From Acidimicrobiia bacterium (GTDB lineage: Bacteria; Actinomycetota; Acidimicrobiia; IMCC26256; PALSA-555): 10,881 nt of DNA. Below the pieces are notes generated by a model. That model had not been told where the DNA came from, did not search any database, and saw only the letters and a program-made list of their open reading frames with translations. How positions within the stretch are numbered: position 1 is the first letter of the stretch; each line of letters starts with the position of its first letter. Positions 1 to 7,856 of this stretch are shown one piece after another. The stretch is taken from the NCBI GenBank assembly GCA_022865365.1, contig JALHSW010000099.1, positions 1-10,881 on the forward strand, given 5' to 3'. The position numbers were made by a program, and so were the translations under genes.

Positions 1-22
1 AAGACGGTACCCGCGACGCGCG

Positions 23-703
23 TCAGCGCGGCTGCTGCTCCTCTTCCTTGATCGTCATCTCGAGTCCGCCGAAGAGCTCCGCGAAGATGTTGAAGAACGA
101 CGCGGCCACCACGGTGATGACGACCAAGAGCGCGACGATGACCAGCGCGATGAGAATCGCGCCGCGAAGCACCTCCGCAGAGAGGAACGTGAAGTCCTTC
201 GCCGACAACAGGTCGCCCAGGAACTTCTCGACGCTCCCGATGATGCCGGCCGCGTCGGCGATCGCCCAGAGCGCGACGGCAGCGACGAGGGTGACGAACA
301 TCGCCGACACGTAGAAGCACAGCGACAACTTCGTCACCGTCCAGAGGTCGACCCGTACGATCGTCTGACGGAAGCGCCGGGGCGGCACTGGTGCCCGACG
401 GGCGCCCCTTGCAGGCCGCGACGACTTCGTGGACGACTTGGTGCTGGTCGTGCGGCCTCGCCGTCGGCTCCGGGTGGCGCCGGCGTCGAGCGCCGTCTCG
501 TCGCCGCGGCCGTCATCGGTGACCACACCTTCGGCGACGCTCGGCGCGACGGCCGGTTCGGCGGCGGGAGCAGCGCTGCTCACGGATCGCCGGGTCCGGC
601 TCCGGCGAGGCGTCGGCGGTGGGGCGCCGCTCGAGGAGGTGAGCGGCGGCGTCGAGGGGTCGCCACCGGGCGCGCCGACGCTCGGCCCATCGGGAGGGGT
701 CAT
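23..703 (-). CDS. DUF3566 family two-helix membrane protein
   Basis: 226-residue membrane protein encoded just behind gyrA, the usual place for DUF3566 proteins in Actinobacteria. Residues 1-110 are a low-complexity Pro/Ser/Thr/Arg-rich tail (with a repeated STKSS motif near 88-95) that is probably cytoplasmic. The conserved part begins near FRQTIVRVDLWTVTKLS (111-127) and carries two hydrophobic segments at about 126-150 and 181-205. It ends in a short acidic tail (EEEQQPR). The ATG at 703 lies 9 nt after the gyrA TAG. No clear Shine-Dalgarno sequence precedes it, so translation probably depends on coupling to gyrA. The family has no established biochemical role, although its genomic link to gyrase is conserved. 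The family call is secure and the function is unknown. The 22 bases left of the stop hold nothing recognisable. Confidence 0.88.
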   Translation of the reverse strand: MTPPDGPSVGAPGGDPSTPPLTSSSGAPPPTPRRSRTRRSVSSAAPAAEPAVAPSVAEGVVTDDGRGDETALDAGATRSRRRGRTTSTKSSTKSSRPARGARRAPVPPRRFRQTIVRVDLWTVTKLSLCFYVSAMFVTLVAAVALWAIADAAGIIGSVEKFLGDLLSAKDFTFLSAEVLRGAILIALVIVALLVVITVVAASFFNIFAELFGGLEMTIKEEEQQPR

Positions 704-712
704 AGGGGAATG

Positions 713-3184
713 CTATTCGTCGGAGTCGGCATGGTCGCCTTCAAGCACGGGAGCCACCGCCACGATGGTCTCGCCGTCGCCCAGACGGGCGACCCGCACC
801 CCGGTCGCGTCGCGGCCCTGGATCGAGACCTCGCTCGCCTGCATCCGGATGATGTTGCCGCCCGACGAGAAGACCAGGATCTCGTCGTCGTCGGTGACCG
901 TGAACGCACCCACCACACCGCCCCGCTTCGCCGTGATCTTCCTCCCTCGGACGCCCATTCCTCCCCGGCCTCGCTTGGGGAACAGGTCGAGCTTCGTGCG
1001 CTTCCCGTGGCCACTCGAACTCACGAACAGCATCACCGCTCCACGGCGGTACACGTCGCAGGAGACCACGGCATCCCCGTCGTGGAGACGCATCCCGCGC
1101 ACCCCGGCCGACGCACGCCCGGTTGCACGGACCCCGGCCTCCACGAACCGGATTGTCTGACCGTCGCGTGATGTCATCACAACGTCGTTCTTGCCCGTCG
1201 TCTGGATAACGCGCACCAACTCGTCGTTTCGAACCAGGTTGATGGCGATCAGCCCATTGCGGACCGAGGAATCGTACTCGCCCATCTTGGTCTTCTTCAC
1301 CGTTCCCTTCTTGGTGGCGAAGAAGAGGTACGCGCCGTCCTCGTACGTGCGCGTATCGATGACGGCCTGGATGCGCTCGTCGTTCGAGAGCGAGATCAGG
1401 TTCACGAGCGCGGTGCCGCGCGCCGTGCGGTCCTTCATTGGGATCTCGTGGGCGCGCAGGCGATACACCTTGCCGCGATTGGAGAAGAGCAACAGGTACG
1501 AGTGCGCGGTCGTGGTCAGCAGCTGGTCGACGTAGTCATCGTCGCGCGCCTTGCTCCCCTTCACGCCGCGACCACCGCGACTCTGGCGTCGGAACGCGTC
1601 GGCCGCGACCGTCTTGATGTATCCCTTGTTGGTGAGGACGACCACGACCTCCTCGTCTTCGATCAAGTCGAGGACGTCGATCTCGCCGGTGTCGACGGTG
1701 AGCTTGGTGCGTCGCTCGTCGGCATACTTCTTCTTCAGCGCCAGCAGCTCGTCCTTGATGACCTTGCGGAGCTTCGGCTTGCTCTTGAGGATCGACTCCA
1801 GATCCTTGATCGTTGCCTGTAGCTCCGCGAGTTCGTCGCGCAGCTTCTGGCCCTCGAGCTGCGTGAGGCGCCGGAGCTGCATGTCGAGGATGAAGCCGGC
1901 CTGGATCTCGGTGAACGCGAACGGCTTCTTCATCAGCCCGGCGCGCGCGGTCTCGACGTCCTTCGCGCCGCGGATCAGCTCGATGATCGCGTCGATCATC
2001 CCGAGCGCCTTCACGAGGCCCTCGACGATGTGGGCCCGTTCCTGCGCCTTGCGCAGGCGGTACTCGGTGCGCCGCGTCACCACTTCCATCTGGTGCGCGA
2101 CGTAGACGATGATCGCCTGATCGAGTGAGAGGAGTCGAGGGACGCCGTCGACGAGCGCGAGCATGTTCACGGAGAACGTGGTCTGCATCGAAGTGTGCTT
2201 GTAGAGCTGGTTGAGCACGACGTTCGCGTTGGCCTCGCGTCGCAACTCGACCACGAGCCGGTTCGTCACGCCCGACGACTCGTTGCGCACGTCGCGGATG
2301 CCCTCGATCTTGCGGGCGTTCACGAGCTCTGCGATCTTCTGCCCGATCACCTCGACGGAGGTCTGGTACGGGATCTCGGTGACGACGATGCGCTGCTCGC
2401 CGCGCTTGCCCTCTTCGATCTCTGCGACCGCGCGCATCTTGATGGATCCGCGGCCCATCGTGTAGGCGTCTTTGATGCCGTCCTTGCCGAGGATCAGCGC
2501 GCCAGTCGGGAAGTCGGGACCCTTGACGATCTTCAGCAGATCGGTCGCCTTCGCGTCCGGATTCTCGAGCATGTGGACCGACGCGTCGATGATCTCGCCC
2601 AGGTTGTGCGGAGGGATGTTCGTGGCCATCCCGACCGCGATGCCGCCCACTCCGTTCACCAGCAGGTTCGGGAATCGCGCCGGGAGCACCGAGGGTTCCT
2701 CGTTCTCGCCGTCATACGTCGTCGCGAAGTCGACGGTCTCCTCGTCGATCTCGCCGAGCAGCTCCATCGCGAGCGGTGCAAGCCTGGACTCGGTGTAGCG
2801 AGCTGCGGCCGGGCGGTCGTTCGGATCGGGCGACCCGAAGTTCCCGTGTCCGTCGACGAGCGGGTACCGCAGGGAGAAGTCCTGTGCCATGCGCGCCATC
2901 GCGTCATAGATCGCGCTGTCGCCATGCGGGTGAAAGCGCGCCATCGTGTCGCCAACGGTCTGCGCCGACTTGCGGTGCTTTCGATCCGGGCGGGTCCCCG
3001 AGTCGTACATCGAGTACAGGATGCGGCGGTGGACCGGCTTGAGGCCGTCGCGCGCGTCGGGCAACGCGCGCGCGGTGATGACGGACATCGCGTAGTCCAG
3101 GAAGGAGCGCTCCATCTCCTCCTGGAGCGCGATCATCTGGACGGTCCCGCCGTCGAGCGTCCCCTGGATGCCTTCGTCAGGCAT
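713..3184 (-). CDS. gyrA: DNA gyrase subunit A
   Basis: 823-residue DNA-cleaving subunit of gyrase (A2B2), which introduces negative supercoils using ATP hydrolysed by GyrB. The winged-helix/tower region fills roughly residues 20-505. The catalytic tyrosine is Y130 in AAARYTESRL. The quinolone-determining region FHPHGDSAIYDAMARMAQ (84-101) has Ser90 and Asp94, the sensitive-type residues. A coiled-coil stretch lies at about 440-490. The C-terminal beta-pinwheel follows and contains a GyrA box QSRGGRG (534-540), the motif needed for DNA wrapping. That motif, the length and the gyrB neighbour argue for gyrase rather than topoisomerase IV ParC. The ATG at 3184 overlaps the gyrB stop by 8 nt (ATGCCTGA). 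A GAGGT ribosome binding site lies 6 nt upstream, inside gyrB, so translation is likely coupled. Confidence 0.98.
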   Translation of the reverse strand: MPDEGIQGTLDGGTVQMIALQEEMERSFLDYAMSVITARALPDARDGLKPVHRRILYSMYDSGTRPDRKHRKSAQTVGDTMARFHPHGDSAIYDAMARMAQDFSLRYPLVDGHGNFGSPDPNDRPAAARYTESRLAPLAMELLGEIDEETVDFATTYDGENEEPSVLPARFPNLLVNGVGGIAVGMATNIPPHNLGEIIDASVHMLENPDAKATDLLKIVKGPDFPTGALILGKDGIKDAYTMGRGSIKMRAVAEIEEGKRGEQRIVVTEIPYQTSVEVIGQKIAELVNARKIEGIRDVRNESSGVTNRLVVELRREANANVVLNQLYKHTSMQTTFSVNMLALVDGVPRLLSLDQAIIVYVAHQMEVVTRRTEYRLRKAQERAHIVEGLVKALGMIDAIIELIRGAKDVETARAGLMKKPFAFTEIQAGFILDMQLRRLTQLEGQKLRDELAELQATIKDLESILKSKPKLRKVIKDELLALKKKYADERRTKLTVDTGEIDVLDLIEDEEVVVVLTNKGYIKTVAADAFRRQSRGGRGVKGSKARDDDYVDQLLTTTAHSYLLLFSNRGKVYRLRAHEIPMKDRTARGTALVNLISLSNDERIQAVIDTRTYEDGAYLFFATKKGTVKKTKMGEYDSSVRNGLIAINLVRNDELVRVIQTTGKNDVVMTSRDGQTIRFVEAGVRATGRASAGVRGMRLHDGDAVVSCDVYRRGAVMLFVSSSGHGKRTKLDLFPKRGRGGMGVRGRKITAKRGGVVGAFTVTDDDEILVFSSGGNIIRMQASEVSIQGRDATGVRVARLGDGETIVAVAPVLEGDHADSDE

Positions 3185-5084
3185 CGATGAACCTCACGTC
3201 CTTGGCGTTCTGCTGGATGAAGTTGCGGCGCATCTCTACGTCGTCACCCATGAGCGTGGAGAAGATCTCGTCGGCGATCGCCGCGTCCTCGGCCGAGACC
3301 CGCAGCAACGTGCGGGTGTCGGCGTTCATCGTCGTTGTGCCGAGCTCTTCCCAGTCCATCTCGCCCAGACCCTTGAAGCGGTTCACCTCGACGTTGCGGC
3401 CCTCGTGCTCGGACTGGAAGCGCCGCAGCGCTGCTTCGTCCTTGAGGTAGTGGCGCTCCTTCCCGAGATCGGCTCGGAAGAGCGGGGGCTGTGCGAGGTA
3501 GATGCAGCCGTAGCGCACGAGCTCGGGGAGCTGACGGTAGAAGAACGTGAGGAGCAGCGTGCGGATGTGGCTCCCGTCGACATCGGCGTCGACCATGATC
3601 ACGATCCGGTGGTAGCGGACCTTGGCGCCGTCGAACTCGTCGCCGATCCCCCCACCGATCGCTTGCACAAGGGTCTGGATCTCCTCGTTCTTGAGCATCT
3701 TGTCCATGCGCGCGCGTTCGACGTTCAGGATCTTCCCGCGAATCGGCAGGATCGCCTGCGTGCGCGGATCCCGCGCGCGCTTGGCGGAACCGCCGGCACT
3801 GTCGCCCTCGACGATGAACAGCTCCGACTCGGACGGGTCCTTCGACGAGCAGTCGGCAAGCTTGCCCGGCATCGCCGCGCTCTCGAGCAGGGACTTCCGT
3901 CGCGTGAGGTCGCGCGCTTGTCGTGCCGCGAGGCGCGCGCGGGCGGCTTGCGTCGACTTCTGCACGATCTGACGACCTTCGGACGGGTGCTCCTCGAGCC
4001 ACTCCGCGAGCTTCTCGTTGGTCGCCTTCTCGACAAGCGAGCGCATCTCGGTGTTCCCGAGCTTCGCCTTCGTCTGTCCCTCGAACTGCGGGTTGCGCAG
4101 CTTCACCGAGACGATCGCGGTGAGCCCCTCGCGGATGTCTTCGCCGAGGAGGTTCTCGTCCTTCTCCTTCACTCCCCCCTTGGCCTTCGCGTACCGGTTC
4201 AGCACGTTGGTGAGGGCCTTCTTGAACCCTTCTTCGTGCATGCCGCCTTCCGTCGTCGCGATGTTGTTCGCGAACGAGTGGATGCCTTCGTAGAACCCGG
4301 CGTTCCACTGCATCGCGATGTCGACCTCGTACTCGGCCCCGGTGTCGGCGAACGCCACGACGCGCTTGAACAATGGCTCCTTCGACGCGTTGAGATGGCG
4401 GACGAAGTCGCTGATGCCACCGGAGAACTTGAACGTCTGCTCGAAGACGGGGTCGGGCCGCTCGTCGCGGAAGCGGATCTCGAGACCGCGGTTGAGGAAG
4501 GCCATCTCGCGCAGACGCTCGATCAGCGTCTGCGCGCGGAACTCCGTCTCTTCGAAGATCGTCGCGTCCGGCCAGAACGTGACCGTCGTGCCGTGCTTCC
4601 TCGACGGTCCGACCTTCTTGAGTCGCGCGGTCGGAGCGCCGCCGTTCTTGTACGTCTGGGTCCACTTGCCGCCGTCGCGGTGGATCTCCAGCTCGAGCTT
4701 CGCCGACAGGGCGTTCACGACGGAGACGCCGACGCCGTGCAGCCCGCCCGAGATCTTGTAGCCCTCACCGCCGAACTTCCCACCGGCGTGCAGCGTCGTG
4801 AGCACGATCTCGGCGGCCGACTTCTTCTTGTCCTCCGGGTGAGGGTCGACCGGGATGCCCCGGCCGTTGTCGATGACCCGACAGCCGCCGTCCGCGAGCA
4901 GCGTCACGTCGATGCGCGTCGCTTCGCCGGCCATCGCCTCGTCGACCGCGTTGTCGACGACCTCGTAGACCAGGTGGTGGAGCCCGGAGATGCCCGTGGA
5001 TCCGACGTACATGCCGGGGCGTTCGCGCACGGGCTCGAGGCCCTTGAGGACCGTGATGTCCTTCGCCTTGTACGTGGTCGTCAA
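3177..5084 (-). CDS. gyrB: DNA gyrase subunit B
   Basis: 635-residue ATPase subunit of DNA gyrase. The GHKL ATP site shows the general base Glu41 and Asn45 in YEVVDNAVDEA, IDNGRGIPVD (71-80), and the ATP lid GGLHGVGVSVVNALS (113-127). Lys339 in QTKAKL contacts the gamma-phosphate. The TOPRIM domain has EGDSAGGSAKRARD (Glu426) and the metal-binding triad Asp499/501/503 in VDADVDGSH. PIRGKILNVE (447-456) belongs to the GyrB hallmark region. The C-terminus FKGLGEMDWEEL is the segment that docks GyrA. The start is a TTG at 5082-5084, preceded by GAGGT 9 nt upstream and by an in-frame TGA at 5097-5099, so no longer start is possible. It is first in a gyrB-gyrA-DUF3566 operon and may also be reached by read-through from dciA. 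Confidence 0.98.
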   Translation of the reverse strand: MTTTYKAKDITVLKGLEPVRERPGMYVGSTGISGLHHLVYEVVDNAVDEAMAGEATRIDVTLLADGGCRVIDNGRGIPVDPHPEDKKKSAAEIVLTTLHAGGKFGGEGYKISGGLHGVGVSVVNALSAKLELEIHRDGGKWTQTYKNGGAPTARLKKVGPSRKHGTTVTFWPDATIFEETEFRAQTLIERLREMAFLNRGLEIRFRDERPDPVFEQTFKFSGGISDFVRHLNASKEPLFKRVVAFADTGAEYEVDIAMQWNAGFYEGIHSFANNIATTEGGMHEEGFKKALTNVLNRYAKAKGGVKEKDENLLGEDIREGLTAIVSVKLRNPQFEGQTKAKLGNTEMRSLVEKATNEKLAEWLEEHPSEGRQIVQKSTQAARARLAARQARDLTRRKSLLESAAMPGKLADCSSKDPSESELFIVEGDSAGGSAKRARDPRTQAILPIRGKILNVERARMDKMLKNEEIQTLVQAIGGGIGDEFDGAKVRYHRIVIMVDADVDGSHIRTLLLTFFYRQLPELVRYGCIYLAQPPLFRADLGKERHYLKDEAALRRFQSEHEGRNVEVNRFKGLGEMDWEELGTTTMNADTRTLLRVSAEDAAIADEIFSTLMGDDVEMRRNFIQQNAKDVRFIDA

Positions 5085-5109
5085 CGCGCGAGCACCTCAC
5101 CATCGGGTC

Positions 5110-5142
5110 GAACACAACTTGCGGGTGGAACACAACTTGCGG
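5110..5142 (-). repeat. Two tandem 15-bp direct repeats in the gyrB leader
   Basis: GAACACAACTTGCGG occurs at 5110-5124 and again, identically, at 5128-5142, an 18-bp period. On the coding (minus) strand each copy reads CCGCAAGTTGTGTTC. The repeats lie between the gyrB hairpin and the gyrB ribosome binding site, starting 26 nt from the TTG start. They could be a protein-binding site or part of an RNA structure. I do not recognise the motif. Confidence 0.75.
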
Positions 5143-5167
5143 CGGAGGGTCGGGGGGACCCGCCGCC
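5141..5167 (-). promoter_or_regulatory. Hairpin in the gyrB 5' leader
   Basis: Arms at 5141-5151 (ggcggagggtc) and 5157-5167 (gacccgccgcc) pair over 11 positions with one mismatch, around a five-base loop (CCCCC on the transcribed strand). No T-run follows on the minus strand, so this is not a classical intrinsic terminator. Its position 57-83 nt upstream of the gyrB start suggests a leader structure. It could limit read-through from dciA or shape the gyrB leader. The pairing is seen directly; the role is inferred. Confidence 0.5.
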
Positions 5168-5223
5168 CGATCGAGCGGCGCGAGGACGAATCCGCAGGTC
5201 AGAACCCCGAAGCAACACGACCC

Positions 5224-5233
5224 ATTCTACCAG
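5224..5233 (-). promoter_or_regulatory. Candidate extended -10 promoter for gyrB-gyrA-DUF3566
   Basis: On the minus strand TGGTAGAAT gives a -10 hexamer TAGAAT (5229-5224, five of six matches to TATAAT) with an extended TG element. No convincing -35 hexamer lies 16-18 bp upstream. The predicted transcription start is near 5217, giving a leader of about 130 nt that includes the hairpin and the two direct repeats. Confidence 0.45.
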
Positions 5234-5297
5234 AGGCTTGTGACGAGGCTCTGACATGACCGCGTCGTCGGGCGCTTCGTTCGGCGCTCCGCGCGCG

Positions 5298-5636
5298 TCA
5301 TCGGGGCTCGACGACCACACGCACCTCGCGGACCACTCCGGCGCCCACGATCCCCGCGATCCGGGCGAGCAGATCGTCGTGGAGGTACCGCAGCTGGGTG
5401 GCCCACGCGCCCGAATCGACCGCGATCGTCACGACGTCGCCGCGCATCGACCGAAGCCGGGCTTGGCCCGCGACGGCCTCGCCCACGACCTCGGGCCAGC
5501 GGCGGGCGAGGGCGCCGACCACCCGGGGATCGGCGAGGCCGAGCTCGTCACCAACGGCGGCCAGGGCATCCCCGAGGCGGGTCGGGTCCGGCTCGGGCTC
5601 ACCGGGCACGCCCGTCGGCTTGCGACGGTGCCTCAC
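5298..5636 (-). CDS. dciA: DUF721/DciA family protein, probable replicative helicase loader
   Basis: 112-residue protein between recF and gyrB, the position of the DUF721 gene in Actinobacteria (Rv0004 in Mycobacterium tuberculosis). The family has been linked to loading or activation of the replicative helicase DnaB, in bacteria without DnaC/DnaI. Visible family features are the helical segment RVVGALARRWPEVVGEAVAGQ (38-58, Trp47) and the beta/alpha part DVVTIAVDSGAWATQLRYL (67-85, Trp78), followed by LLARIAGIVGAGVVREVRV. It is shorter than many relatives because the basic N-terminal tail is reduced. The GTG at 5634-5636 overlaps the recF TGA as GTGA, with GGAG a few bases upstream, so coupling to recF is likely. 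Family call is strong; helicase loading is inferred from the family. Confidence 0.85.
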   Translation of the reverse strand: MRHRRKPTGVPGEPEPDPTRLGDALAAVGDELGLADPRVVGALARRWPEVVGEAVAGQARLRSMRGDVVTIAVDSGAWATQLRYLHDDLLARIAGIVGAGVVREVRVVVEPR

Positions 5637-6739
5637 CCGGGCTCCAGGCGGCCGGCCGCGACCCGCAGCTGCGAGGCGGGCGTGACGCCGCGTGGGAGGG
5701 ACCCCGCGGTGGTCAGGAGGGTCTGCGTCGCGGGAAGCCGCTCCACGAGGGCTGCGGCACGGCGGTCGTCGAGCTCACTGAAGATGTCGTCGAGCAGCAG
5801 GACCGGGTCTTCGCCGGTGACCTCGGCCACCACGCGATGCCCCGCGAGCCGCAGCGCGAGTGCCAGGGTCCGTTGCTCTCCCTGGGACGCGTGGGTCCGA
5901 GCGTCGAGGCCGTCCACGGTCAGGTGCCACTCGTCACGGTGAGGACCGACCAACGTGACCCCCCGTTCGAGCTCTCGGCGGTGGTGGACCTCGAGTGCCT
6001 TGCGCAATGCGTCTGGCACTGCGTCGAGGTCGGGAGCCGCGCCGTCGGCCCACTCGGCCGAGTATCGCGTGCCGACCGACGCCTCGTCTCCCGCCAGGTC
6101 GCAGTACGCGGCGGTCACCCCGGGGCCGAGTCGTGCTCCGAGTCGAAGCCGGCCGCGTACGAGCTCCGCGCCGGCGAGGACGAGCTGCTCGTCGAAGACG
6201 TCGAGTGTGGCGCGGGCATCCTCGTCGCGGATCCCCCCCCTCAGGAGCGCGTTGCGGTGACGAAGGACACGGTCGTAGTCGGCGCGGGCCGCGGCGTACC
6301 TCGGGCCGACCTCGACGAGGAGGTCGTCGAGGTACGTCCGTCGGTTCGACGGGCCGCCCTTCACGAGCCCGAGGTCGTCTGGCGCGAACACCGTGACGCG
6401 CAGCACGCCGAGGAGGTCTCGCGTTCGGGTCAGGGGGTTGCCGTCGAGCAAGACCCGGTTTCGGCCGAGCGCTCGGAGCTCGGCCTCGACGCGGTGCCGG
6501 CTCTCGGCGTCGTCCTCGATCTGGATCCGGACGATCGCCTGTTCGGCACCGTCACGAACGAGCGCCGCGTCGGGCACCCCCCGGAACGACCGGCCCAGCG
6601 CCGCCCAGGCCACGGCCTCGAGCAGGCTCGTCTTGCCCTGACCGTTGTCGCCTCGTACGACCGTGACCCCGGCCGAGAGCTCGAGCTCGACCGTCTCGTA
6701 GCAACGAAAGTCGGTGAGTGAGACGTTGGTGACGCGCAA
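5633..6739 (-). CDS. recF: DNA replication and repair protein RecF
   Basis: 368-residue SMC-like ATPase that acts with RecO and RecR to place RecA at single-strand gaps. The N-terminus VSLTDFRCYETVEL (6-19) is typical. The Walker A motif is GDNGQGKTS (30-38). VFAPDDLGLVKGGPSNRRTYLD (117-138) is a RecF hallmark. The ABC signature is SQGEQRTLALALRLA (285-299), and Walker B plus D-loop is VLLLDDIFSELD (313-324). The start is a TTG at 6737-6739, 13 nt after the dnaN stop. No strong Shine-Dalgarno sequence is visible, so translation probably relies on coupling. It ends in a GTGA overlap with dciA. A run of eight C (6233-6240, eight G in the coding strand) lies inside the gene, but the frame is intact. 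Length fits the family. Confidence 0.97.
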   Translation of the reverse strand: MRVTNVSLTDFRCYETVELELSAGVTVVRGDNGQGKTSLLEAVAWAALGRSFRGVPDAALVRDGAEQAIVRIQIEDDAESRHRVEAELRALGRNRVLLDGNPLTRTRDLLGVLRVTVFAPDDLGLVKGGPSNRRTYLDDLLVEVGPRYAAARADYDRVLRHRNALLRGGIRDEDARATLDVFDEQLVLAGAELVRGRLRLGARLGPGVTAAYCDLAGDEASVGTRYSAEWADGAAPDLDAVPDALRKALEVHHRRELERGVTLVGPHRDEWHLTVDGLDARTHASQGEQRTLALALRLAGHRVVAEVTGEDPVLLLDDIFSELDDRRAAALVERLPATQTLLTTAGSLPRGVTPASQLRVAAGRLEPG

Positions 6740-6752
6740 CGGCCGGCGCGGC

Positions 6753-7856
6753 TCAGGCGATGCGTACCGGCATCAGCAGGTACAGGAAGTCGGCGTCCTT
6801 GCCCCGGAGCACCGCAGGCTTGAGCGGGTCGATCGTCTCGAGGGTGATCTCGGGCGAGGCTGCCGCTTCCACACCGTCGAGGAGGAACCGCGAGTTGAAC
6901 GCGACCGTCACCTCGGAGCCGTCGAACGTCGCTTCGACTGGTTCGAACGACTGGCCGACGTCCTGGGCGGTGGCCGAGAGCTCGAGCCCGTCGGCGTTCA
7001 TGGCCAGGCGGATCGGGGCGGAGTCGCGGCTCGTACCGCCGACAAGGCTCACCCGCTCGACCGCGCCCACGAAGCTGTCGCGCTCGACCGTGAGCTTGTT
7101 CGGGTAGCTGCCCGGGATCAGCTGCTGGTAGTTGGGGAACTCGCCTTCGATGAGGCGCGCGGTGAGCTCCGTGCCCGGGAGCCGGAACGTCACGTAGCGC
7201 TCCCCCAGGTACACCTCGACGTCGCTACCGCCACCGCCGAGGAGCCGCTGCAGCTCGCCCAGTCCCTTCGCGCCGACGAGCACCTTCTGGCCCTCGGGCA
7301 GGAGGCTCACGCCGGGGAGATCCCGAACCGCGAGACGATACGAGTCGGTCGCGACGAGGCGAACGCCCTCGTCGGTCGAGGTGACCAGCACACCCGTGAG
7401 GATCGGACGGGCGTCGTCCTTCGAGGCTGCCGGCACTACCTGGCGCAGACCCTCGGCCAGCGGCCCGCCCGCGACGGTGACGGCAGGGCCCTCGGACTCG
7501 GGGAGCTTGGGGAAGTCACTCGCGGCGAGGGTCCGAACCTCGGAGCGGAACCGGCCGGCCTCGATCTTGGCCTGGTCGTCACCGATCTCGACCGTGACGG
7601 TTTCCGACGACACCTTGGCCAAGGTGTCCACCAGGAGTCGCGCGACCAGCACCGCGGAGCCTTCGCCTTCGACCTCGGCCGGGACCCGGACCCGGATCGT
7701 CAGCTCGAGGTCGGATCCGGTGAACTCCACCTGGCCCTCGGTGAGGGTGACCTTGACTCCCGACAGCACCGGGAGGGCGCCCGATCGCGACGCGACCGCC
7801 CGATATGCGGTACCGACGGCCTCTGCGAGTGCATCGCGATCACAACGAAACTTCAC
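6753..7856 (-). CDS. dnaN: DNA polymerase III beta subunit (sliding clamp)
   Basis: 367-residue clamp that forms a ring-shaped dimer around DNA and tethers the replicative polymerase and other clamp-binding partners. The N-terminus MKFRCDRDALAEAVGTAYRA and the C-terminus DFLYLLMPVRIA are typical of DnaN. The protein divides into three similar domains at roughly 1-120, 125-250 and 251-367. Recognisable segments include ASDFPKLPE near 111-119, ATDSYRLAVRDL near 170-181 and LTARLIEGEFPNYQQLIP near 231-248. The start is a GTG at 7854-7856 with AGGAG 7 nt upstream (7864-7868). It begins a dnaN-recF-dciA transcription unit. It is separated from dnaA by the 205-bp presumptive origin spacer. Confidence 0.98.
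   Translation of the reverse strand: MKFRCDRDALAEAVGTAYRAVASRSGALPVLSGVKVTLTEGQVEFTGSDLELTIRVRVPAEVEGEGSAVLVARLLVDTLAKVSSETVTVEIGDDQAKIEAGRFRSEVRTLAASDFPKLPESEGPAVTVAGGPLAEGLRQVVPAASKDDARPILTGVLVTSTDEGVRLVATDSYRLAVRDLPGVSLLPEGQKVLVGAKGLGELQRLLGGGGSDVEVYLGERYVTFRLPGTELTARLIEGEFPNYQQLIPGSYPNKLTVERDSFVGAVERVSLVGGTSRDSAPIRLAMNADGLELSATAQDVGQSFEPVEATFDGSEVTVAFNSRFLLDGVEAAASPEITLETIDPLKPAVLRGKDADFLYLLMPVRIA

Noticed and set aside
5110..5142. CRISPR array or SOS box at the gyrB leader repeats
   Set aside because: Only two 15-bp copies with a 3-bp spacer, and GAAC is not followed by GTTC at the required distance.
3168..5243. 691-residue open frame on the plus strand opposite gyrB
   Set aside because: It is an antisense shadow in high-GC DNA: it mirrors gyrB almost end to end, is rich in Arg, Leu, Val and Asp, and shows no domain. 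gyrB is certain from its catalytic motifs.
5081..5257. Small minus-strand frame (about 58 residues from an ATG at 5257-5255) between dciA and gyrB
   Set aside because: It has no ribosome binding site, spans the promoter candidate, hairpin and repeats, and overlaps the gyrB start. The sequence looks like leader DNA.
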